Source of the DNA: Legionellaceae bacterium
GTDB lineage: Bacteria > Pseudomonadota > Gammaproteobacteria > Legionellales > Legionellaceae
Length of the DNA stretch: 11,656 nucleotides
Direction of reading: 5' to 3'
Assembly: GCA_947504795.1 (NCBI GenBank)
Contig: CANNJG010000045.1
Location: 1-11,656, forward strand
Of the stretch, positions 6,853 through 11,656 are shown piece after piece (position 1 is the stretch's first letter; each line of letters starts with the position of its first letter). Under the pieces are notes generated by a model. That model had not been told where the DNA came from. It saw only the letters and a program-made list of their open reading frames with translations, and did not search any database. A program made the position numbers and the translations under genes.

Positions 6853-6934
6853 TTTGCTGCCGTATCTTACTACCGTACACAGCACTTATCGACAACGTAA
6901 AACTGAGGTTTTGTCCAGGCTGTGATTTGTTAAC

Positions 6935-6961
6935 AAAGGGCGCGATGACTGCGCCTTTTTT
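6935..6961 (+). terminator. Rho-independent terminator between rpsO and pnp
   Basis: GGCGC (6939-6943) and GCGCC (6951-6955) enclose the 7-base loop GATGACT. The stem is extended by one G-U and three A-T pairs and is followed by a run of six T (6956-6961). It lies 83 bases after the rpsO stop and 25 bases before the pnp start. It should end most rpsO transcripts, with partial read-through or a further promoter supplying pnp. Confidence 0.8.
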
Positions 6962-6985
6962 ATTTTCCTAGAGGTAACCTTTACT

Positions 6986-9139
6986 ATGGCTAAGATTACA
7001 AAAGAAATCCAATTCGGTGAGCATAAACTCGTTATAGAAACCGGAGAGATTGCACGGCAAGCGCACGGTGCGGTATTAGCATCGATGAACGGCACGCAAG
7101 TGTTAGTGACTGTCGTTGGTAGAAAAGAGGGCGCAGAAAAAAATTCATTTTTCCCTTTAACCGTTGTTTACCAAGAAAAAATGTATGCGGCCGGACGGAT
7201 CCCAGGTGGATTTAATAAACGCGAAGGACGGTTGAGTGAAGAAGAAACATTGCGTTCACGACTAATCGATCGACCATTGCGCCCCTTATTCCCAGAAAAC
7301 TTCATGAATGAAGTGCAAATTATTGCCACTGTTATGTCTCTGAATCCCGAAGTTTCTGCCGACGTCATTGCCATGATTGGTGCCTCTGCCGCCTTGGCGA
7401 TTTCAGGCATTCCTTTTCACGGGCCTATCGGTGCCGCAAGAGTCGGATACCATGAGGGCATTTATCTGTTAAATCCTGGGCCTACGGCGTTGAAAAATTC
7501 CGCATTAGACCTTGTGGTTGCAGGCACAGAAGATGCCATTTTGATGGTTGAATCTGAAGCACGTGAATTGAGTGAAGATGTCATGCTAGGCGCAGTGATG
7601 TTTGGACACGAAATGATGAAACCAGTCATTCGTTTGATCAATGAGTTAGCCCAAGAGGTTGGCACGCCACTTTGGCCATGGACAGAAGTTGCTGTAGATG
7701 AAGCGTTGGTTGCACGCGTGCATTCATTGGCAAAAGCAGACGTTGCACAAGCGTATGCAATTAAAGACAAACAAAGCCGTTATGAACGTCTGCATGAAAT
7801 CCGCGATGCGCTTGTGACGACCCTATCAGAAGAACAACCGGAAACAGCAAGTGATCAGATCAAAAATTTACTCCAACAATTAGAAAAAAATCATGTGCGT
7901 CAACTAGTTTTAGATGGCGAACCGCGTATTGATGGTCGAGATCGCCACACGGTACGACCTATCGCAATCCGAACACATGTCTTGGATCGGGCTCACGGTT
8001 CAGCGTTATTCACCCGCGGCGAAACACAAGCCATTGTGGTAGCAACCTTGGGGAATGATCGTAACGCACAGATTTTAGACAAACTTGAAGGTGAAGTCAG
8101 AGACAGATTTATGCTGCATTATAACTTCCCTCCTTACTCGGTTGGAGAAACCGGCATGATAGGCAGTCCAAAACGCCGTGAGATTGGGCATGGTCGCCTA
8201 GCACGACGTAGTTTAACGGCCGTGTTACCTACCACACAAGAATTTCCCTATGTATTGCGGGTTGTGTCGGAAATTACAGAGTCTAACGGTTCAAGTTCGA
8301 TGGCAACCGTGTGCGGTACCAGCTTGGCGTTGATGGATGCGGGTGTGCCGTTGAAAGCGCCTGTTGCTGGGGTTGCGATGGGATTAATTAAAGAGGGTGA
8401 TCGTTTTGCAGTATTAACGGATATTTTAGGTGATGAAGATCATTTGGGTGATATGGACTTTAAAGTTGCGGGTACTCAAGAAGGTGTGACCGCATTACAA
8501 ATGGATATCAAGATCAAAGGCATCACCAAAGAAATTATGCAACAAGCCTTAGAACAAGCATTAGCAGGTCGACGTCACATTTTAGAAGTCATGAACCATG
8601 CGCTGTCAGTTCCTCGTGAAGAGTTGTCACAACACGCGCCTAGAATTGTAACCATGAAGGTTGCAGAAGATAAAATTCGAACCATCATCGGTAAAGGTGG
8701 CGCAACTATCAAAGGGCTAATCGAGGCGACTGGTGTATCAATTGATATTGATGATACCGGTGTGGTTCAATTGTTTTCTCCCAGTATGGATGCGCTGGAA
8801 GAAGCTCAACGCCAAATTAAAGCGTTAATAGCTGAAGTTGAAGTTGGACAAACGTATCATGGTAAAGTCACAAAAATCATGGACTTTGGTGCCTTTATCA
8901 ACCTGTTACCTGGGAAAGATGGATTATTACATATTTCACAAATCTGCGCTGATCGCAATCAAAAAGTCGAAGACGTTCTGTCAGAAGGTGAAAGTGTAAC
9001 GGTATTTGTGGCGGGTATCGATAAACAAGGCCGTGTTAAATTAGAATGGAAAGACAAAGCGGGTGCTAATAAAGCAGAACTAGTGAACGAACATGAAATT
9101 ACATCGACTCTCGATGTAGATGATTTACCAGAAGCTTAG
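6986..9139 (+). CDS. pnp: Polyribonucleotide nucleotidyltransferase (PNPase)
   Basis: PNPase is a trimeric 3'-to-5' phosphorolytic exoribonuclease of RNA decay, often part of the degradosome. The 717-residue length is normal. The first RNase PH domain begins near residue 10, and a helical linker covers roughly 240-310. The second RNase PH domain starts at DGRDRHTVRPI (from 316). It carries the phosphate-binding ESNGSSSMA (432-440) and the metal-binding Asp485 and Asp491 in DEDHLGDMD. A KH domain follows with the IIGKGG loop (GKGG at 569-572), and the S1 RNA-binding domain begins about 621 (GQTYHGKVTKIMDFGAF). The ATG at 6986 follows AGAGG at 6970-6974. It lies directly downstream of rpsO and its terminator. 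No sequence defect is seen. Confidence 0.98.
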   Translation: MAKITKEIQFGEHKLVIETGEIARQAHGAVLASMNGTQVLVTVVGRKEGAEKNSFFPLTVVYQEKMYAAGRIPGGFNKREGRLSEEETLRSRLIDRPLRPLFPENFMNEVQIIATVMSLNPEVSADVIAMIGASAALAISGIPFHGPIGAARVGYHEGIYLLNPGPTALKNSALDLVVAGTEDAILMVESEARELSEDVMLGAVMFGHEMMKPVIRLINELAQEVGTPLWPWTEVAVDEALVARVHSLAKADVAQAYAIKDKQSRYERLHEIRDALVTTLSEEQPETASDQIKNLLQQLEKNHVRQLVLDGEPRIDGRDRHTVRPIAIRTHVLDRAHGSALFTRGETQAIVVATLGNDRNAQILDKLEGEVRDRFMLHYNFPPYSVGETGMIGSPKRREIGHGRLARRSLTAVLPTTQEFPYVLRVVSEITESNGSSSMATVCGTSLALMDAGVPLKAPVAGVAMGLIKEGDRFAVLTDILGDEDHLGDMDFKVAGTQEGVTALQMDIKIKGITKEIMQQALEQALAGRRHILEVMNHALSVPREELSQHAPRIVTMKVAEDKIRTIIGKGGATIKGLIEATGVSIDIDDTGVVQLFSPSMDALEEAQRQIKALIAEVEVGQTYHGKVTKIMDFGAFINLLPGKDGLLHISQICADRNQKVEDVLSEGESVTVFVAGIDKQGRVKLEWKDKAGANKAELVNEHEITSTLDVDDLPEA

Positions 9140-9228
9140 GCTTATCACCTATCCTGACTACAACGAAAGTCGCCATCATCAGGCAGACTGATATGATTGG
9201 AAGATAATTCGCTGTATTCAGGATAAGC
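9140..9228. repeat. Imperfect inverted repeat in the pnp-pssA gap
   Basis: TATCCTGA (9150-9157) is an exact reverse complement of TCAGGATA (9218-9225). GCTTATC (9140-9146), directly after the pnp stop, is also complementary to GATAAGC (9222-9228). The two left-hand pieces can thus compete for one right arm. No T run follows, so this is not a standard terminator. It could be a pnp 3'-UTR structure or a degraded small element. Confidence 0.35.
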
Positions 9229-9254
9229 GGTTTGTGCCTCGATAACTTATTCGG

Positions 9255-10025
9255 ATGATTTTCATGAAACACAAAACAGGGCGTTTCGGCATATACTTAT
9301 TGCCGAACTTATTCACGACAGCAAGCTTGTTTGCGGCGTTTTTCTCATTAATGGCTTCCATGAAGATGCATTATGAAGTAGCCGCGATCGCTATTATCAT
9401 CGGTATTATTACAGATGGTTTAGATGGTCGTATTGCACGATTGACGAATACTGAGACAGATTTTGGTGCTGAGTATGATAGTTTGTCAGATATGGTCACG
9501 TTTGGTGTCGCCCCTGCGTTGTTGTTATATGGGTGGATTCTACAAGGATTAGGTAAATTAGGCTGGTTAATTGCGTTTGTCTATACCGCCGCAGTGGCCT
9601 TACGCCTAGCTCGTTTCAACACACAATTGAACACATCGGACAAACGTTATTTTCAAGGATTGAGCTCAACCCTAGCCGCAGCTACAATGGCTTCTTTTGT
9701 TTGGTTATGCCAAGAAAATGATTGGCATAATCATTTTCTTGCCGCGTTTACGGCTTGCTTGACCTTGATATCGGCGATCTTGATGGTATCCAATATTCGC
9801 TATTATAGTTTTAAAGAAATAGATTTTAAGGGAAAAGTCCCGTTTTTTTACGTTCTGGCACTGGTTATCTCCTTTGTTGCAGTCGCTGCAGCACCCTCTT
9901 TAGTGATTTGGTTGGCATCTCTAGCTTATGCAATTTCAGGCCCCTTACAAACGTTGTGGGGTCTGCAACGAGTGCGTAAATATCCCCGTTATCGCCGCTT
10001 GGTTAAGGAACGTCGAGGCGAGTAA
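9255..10025 (+). CDS. pssA: CDP-diacylglycerol--serine O-phosphatidyltransferase (phosphatidylserine synthase)
   Basis: This integral membrane enzyme makes phosphatidylserine from CDP-diacylglycerol and serine, the precursor of phosphatidylethanolamine. The CDP-alcohol phosphotransferase motif is complete: D54-x2-D57-G58-x2-A61-R62-x8-G71-x3-D75-x3-D79. It lies after a first hydrophobic segment, and further hydrophobic segments follow to about residue 230. The N-terminal YLLPNLFTTASLFAAFFSLM and the length of 256 residues fit type II PssA rather than PgsA (about 180 residues). The start is uncertain: ATG at 9255 or ATG at 9264 (MKHKTG...), neither with a strong ribosome site; 9264 has CGGA at a plausible distance. 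It is the last intact host gene before the mobile-element region. Confidence 0.88.
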   Translation: MIFMKHKTGRFGIYLLPNLFTTASLFAAFFSLMASMKMHYEVAAIAIIIGIITDGLDGRIARLTNTETDFGAEYDSLSDMVTFGVAPALLLYGWILQGLGKLGWLIAFVYTAAVALRLARFNTQLNTSDKRYFQGLSSTLAAATMASFVWLCQENDWHNHFLAAFTACLTLISAILMVSNIRYYSFKEIDFKGKVPFFYVLALVISFVAVAAAPSLVIWLASLAYAISGPLQTLWGLQRVRKYPRYRRLVKERRGE

Positions 10026-10170
10026 ACCGCACGAATCAGACGCTACTGACATGAGCGCAAGGGCTAACAGCGCGAATGAGAACAAGTCAAAGTAGCAGGC
10101 AATTAGCGTTATATATTAATGTTTTTGTATAATACCCTACACGAATCAATTTTCGGAACTATGTAGCGAC
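10026..10170. other. Noncoding stretch after pssA
   Basis: I see no gene here. The stretch holds a GCGC-loop-GCGC short inverted repeat, a 9-base direct repeat CACGAATCA (10030-10038 and 10140-10148), and an orphan TATAAT at 10128-10133 without a properly spaced -35. It marks the transition from host genes to the repeat- and IS-rich segment. Confidence 0.5.
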
Positions 10171-10275
10171 CTAGGCCACTGCCTAAGTCCCGTGCTTGTC
10201 AGCGGGATCCAGCGATGCGGATAGAAAACCGGATCCCGCTGACAAGCAACCGGGCTTAGCCTGGAAGAAACAGGC
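10171..10275. repeat. Structured palindromic element (possible MITE/REP-like)
   Basis: A central hairpin has perfect 18-bp arms (10193-10210 and 10231-10248; core GCTTGTCAGCGGGATCC) around a 20-base loop. After a small bulge the pairing resumes with CCCG/CGGG (10189-10192 with 10251-10254) and CTAAG/CTTAG (10183-10187 with 10255-10259). Two smaller hairpins flank it: TAGGC-CACT-GCCTA (10172-10185) on the left and GCCTG-GAAGAAA-CAGGC (10259-10275) on the right. The near-symmetrical three-hairpin layout, high GC of the arms relative to the surroundings and the IS-rich setting suggest a mobile or REP-type palindromic repeat. No T tract follows, so it is not a typical terminator. Confidence 0.8.
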
Positions 10276-10323
10276 AGGCAGTCACTATCAATTAGCATTT
10301 AAAAGCTGAAAATTACTTGTCAG

Positions 10324-10440
10324 TTAAGAGTCCAATTCTGGTTTGAATTGCTGGATTTTTTTGAAGGTATCAAATTTTTTATAGTATGTGTTGTAAAGCA
10401 CTTTTTTCTTAATGAACTTCCAAAGTCGTTCAATTAATTT
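10324..10440 (-). pseudogene. C-terminal remnant of an IS630-family transposase
   Basis: On the minus strand the last 38 codons of a transposase are readable. They begin KLIERLWKFIKKKVLYNTY, continue YKKFDTFKKIQQF and end in a TAA at 10324-10326. This closely follows the IS630-family C-terminus, in which '(N)LIERLWKFFKKK' carries the last catalytic Glu (the E of LIER) followed by 'YNxYYxxFxxFK'. The reading is lost immediately upstream, within ten bases of the IS1595 terminal repeat. The remaining roughly 300 residues are not found on the other side of that element (11418-11513). The fragment is therefore a truncated relic rather than one simply interrupted by the insertion. No database search was possible. 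Confidence 0.7.
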
Positions 10441-10449
10441 ACATGGCTA

Positions 10450-11417
10450 TGCAGTTGACCCCACCAGCCACTACATATAGTGTTTTGGAATATGAATATT
10501 TATCCCAAAAATGTGGTAGAACTGATGGATTTGTTTCCAAATGAAGAAGCTTGTTTAGAGTATCGGAGCATCATACGTTGGCCAAATGGGTGTCAATGTA
10601 TCCGCTGTTCTGGCCAAAACATTTTAAAACTTGGTAGAGGGTTGTACGGTTGTCAGGCGTGCAAATATGATTTCTCGGTCATCGCTGGCACACTGTTTCA
10701 AGATACGCATAAACCCCTCCGACTTTGGTTTCAAGCTATCTGGTATGTTGTCAGCCAAAAGAATGGTGTTAGTGCACTTGGTCTTCAAAAGACGCTTGGG
10801 TAGTTATCACACAGCATGGGAGTGGTTACACAAGCTTTGTAGAGCGATGTTTCCTCCTGGACGTGATCAATTAAGTGGTCTTGTTGAAGTAAATGAAACC
10901 ATTGTTGGTGGTGAGCACGCCGGTAAAAGAGGACGCGGCGCAGAAGGCAAAACGCTGGTGTTAATAGCCGCCGAAGACACAGGAAGTGGCATAGGACGCA
11001 TTAGACTCTCTACTATCACTGATGCGTCTGGCGACGTACTAACGCATGCGATTCAGCAGATGGTTTCAATAGGCAGTACAATACGTACAGATGGCTGGGG
11101 GGTGTACAGTAGTTTGTGTGATATTGGTTATGCTCATACGCCCATTACCAATAATAATGTTAAGGTATCAGATGCAGTTCAGATTGCTCATCGCGTTGCT
11201 TCATTACTAAAACGCTGGTTAGTGGACACACACCATGGAGCCATCAATCACAAAAATTTGCCGTATTATCTTGATGAGTTTACCTTTCGATTTAACCGCA
11301 GGACATCGGCCTCAAGGGGGGAGCTTTTTACCGATTGATACAACAAGCGCTTGAAATTGATCCGATGCCAGCAAAAACACTAACCACTACATATAGTGGT
11401 TAGTGGGGTAAACTGCA
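10450..11417 (+). mobile_element. IS1595-family insertion sequence, about 968 bp, inactive
   Basis: Terminal inverted repeats of about 33 bases bound a single transposase gene: 10450-10482 (begins TGCAGTTGACCCCACCAG) and 11385-11417 (ends TAGTGGGGTAAACTGCA). They agree at about 28 of 33 positions when the right end is reverse-complemented. Each repeat contains a small palindrome around CACTA-CATA-TAGTG, and the right copy extends to perfect 8-bp arms (11382-11401). The true outer tips may be a few bases further out. I see no clear flanking 8-bp target duplication, which fits an old insertion. The reconstructed reading frame ends within the right repeat. Confidence 0.75.
10492..11403 (+). pseudogene. 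IS1595-family transposase, broken by two frameshifts
   Basis: The first frame carries the family's N-terminal zinc ribbon (CxxC at residues 36-39 and 54-57 from ATG 10492; a GTG at 10480 lies in the terminal repeat). It then reads GVSALGLQKTLG and stops at TAG 10801-10803. The DDE domain continues in the +1 frame as LGSYHTAWEWLHK... to FTFRFNRR. Family members read 'LGLGSY' here, so loss of one copy of a tandem TTGGG explains the break. A second shift at the T run 11325-11329 hides the natural end, ...ELFYRLIQQALEID..., which stops at 11401-11403. The usual first catalytic Asp of VEVDET is Asn (AAT at 10892-10894); the second Asp (11090-11092, TDGW) is intact. The protein is very probably inactive. 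Confidence 0.85.
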
Positions 11418-11513
11418 GCAATTCCCGCTATTAAAAAATCTCTAGTAAAATAGGGGGTTTTGGGTGCATTTGAAAAAAAGATTTCGTAAACTATGCCAAC
11501 AGTTCAGTAAAAA
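11418..11513. other. AT-rich noncoding spacer between insertion elements
   Basis: No gene or recognisable transposase fragment is visible on either strand. The stretch contains A- and G/T-runs and nothing matching the missing part of the IS630 relic. Confidence 0.4.
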
Positions 11514-11541
11514 CACCTTCTCCCATTGATGGGAGAAGGTG
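11514..11541. repeat. Perfect 12-bp hairpin (palindromic repeat)
   Basis: CACCTTCTCCCA (11514-11525) and TGGGAGAAGGTG (11530-11541) pair perfectly around the 4-base loop TTGA. No T tract follows, and a smaller perfect repeat GGGTC-C-GACCC (11548-11558) lies just downstream. It resembles interspersed REP-type palindromes more than a terminator. Confidence 0.75.
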
Positions 11542-11556
11542 CCCGATGGGTCCGAC

Positions 11557-11599
11557 CCGGTCACATCGGTAACAAAAGTGACCGGACACATAGGTAACA
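11557..11599. repeat. Left-end repeats of an IS481/IS3-like element
   Basis: Two direct repeats, GGTCACATCGGTAACA (11559-11574) and GGACACATAGGTAACA (11584-11599), differ at two of 16 positions. Across them lies an inverted repeat, CCGGTCAC (11557-11564) with GTGACCGG (11578-11585). Their position just before a transposase start suggests they are the transposase-binding repeats of the element's left end. Confidence 0.6.
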
Positions 11600-11638
11600 G
11601 TTAATCTACATCCAGACCAATAGCTAGGAGTGTCTGTG

Positions 11639-11656
11639 ATGCCTTGGATAAAGACT
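11639..11656 (+). CDS. Start of a probable IS481/IS3-like transposase (3' end outside window)
   Basis: Only six codons are visible: ATG CCT TGG ATA AAG ACT, read MPWIKT. The ribosome site AGGAG (11626-11630) is eight bases upstream. A MPW(K/I) start is typical of a group of IS481/IS3-type integrase-core transposases, and the repeats at 11557-11599 fit an element end. The call depends mostly on this context and needs the sequence beyond the window. Confidence 0.5.

Noticed and set aside
10128..10133. Perfect TATAAT after pssA as a promoter
   Set aside because: No -35 element stands at proper spacing, and no gene follows on that strand before the IS debris.
10030..10148. 9-base direct repeat CACGAATCA that could be a target duplication around a small element
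   Set aside because: The enclosed 101 bases have no terminal inverted repeats or other sign of a mobile element; the repeat may be chance.
11514..11541. Hairpin read as a rho-independent terminator
   Set aside because: No T tract follows on either strand directly after the stem, and there is no gene just upstream to terminate.
10026..11656. CRISPR array or toxin-antitoxin system in the repeat-rich end
   Set aside because: Repeats are inverted or end-specific to insertion elements, not regularly spaced, and no small gene pair is present.

Overview
The window looks like a chromosomal segment of a moderately AT-rich gammaproteobacterium. The Gram-negative lipid A enzyme LpxC, the CbpA/CbpM pair, the rpsO-pnp order and the DciA helicase loader all fit that class. 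The Legionellales/Coxiella-like group is my best guess, but only from gene character; there is no rRNA or other taxonomic anchor. About 10 kb is core genome with intact genes. The last 1.6 kb is a mobile-element graveyard.

Layout. Bases 1-1103 hold the 3' part of a phosphomannomutase/phosphoglucomutase gene, entering from the left. lpxC (1235-2149) follows on the same strand and faces a small convergent dciA gene (2170-2478, minus). Divergent from dciA is a compact plus-strand cluster: a membrane protein with a bacterial PH domain (2553-2993), the DnaJ-type co-chaperone cbpA (3008-3919) and its inhibitor cbpM (3912-4232, overlapping cbpA by 8 bases). dacB (4303-6096, minus) encodes a periplasmic PBP4-type DD-peptidase with an unusual C-terminal extension of roughly 125 residues.

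Between the divergent dacB and rpsO genes lies about 480 bp of noncoding DNA. It carries three perfect DnaA boxes (TTATCCACA), two of them in a perfect inverted pair, together with a consensus IHF site and an AT-rich palindrome running into an A-tract. This origin-like cluster is the most interesting regulatory structure seen. rpsO (6577-6852), a rho-independent terminator and pnp (6986-9139) follow in the classical order, then pssA (9255-10025), a membrane phosphatidylserine synthase.

From 10026 to the end there is no intact host gene. There is a strong structured palindrome (perfect 18-bp arms flanked by two smaller hairpins) and the last 38 codons of an IS630-type transposase on the minus strand. 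Right beside that fragment sits an IS1595-family element of about 968 bp. It has recognisable terminal inverted repeats, but its transposase is broken by two frameshifts and has Asn where the first catalytic Asp is expected. A perfect 12-bp hairpin and the left end of a further IS481/IS3-like element, whose transposase starts at 11639 and leaves the window, complete the region.

Functionally the core genes cover envelope building (sugar phosphates for polysaccharide, lipid A commitment, peptidoglycan trimming, phosphatidylethanolamine precursor), RNA decay and translation (PNPase, S15), and chromosome or proteostasis functions (DciA, CbpA/CbpM).
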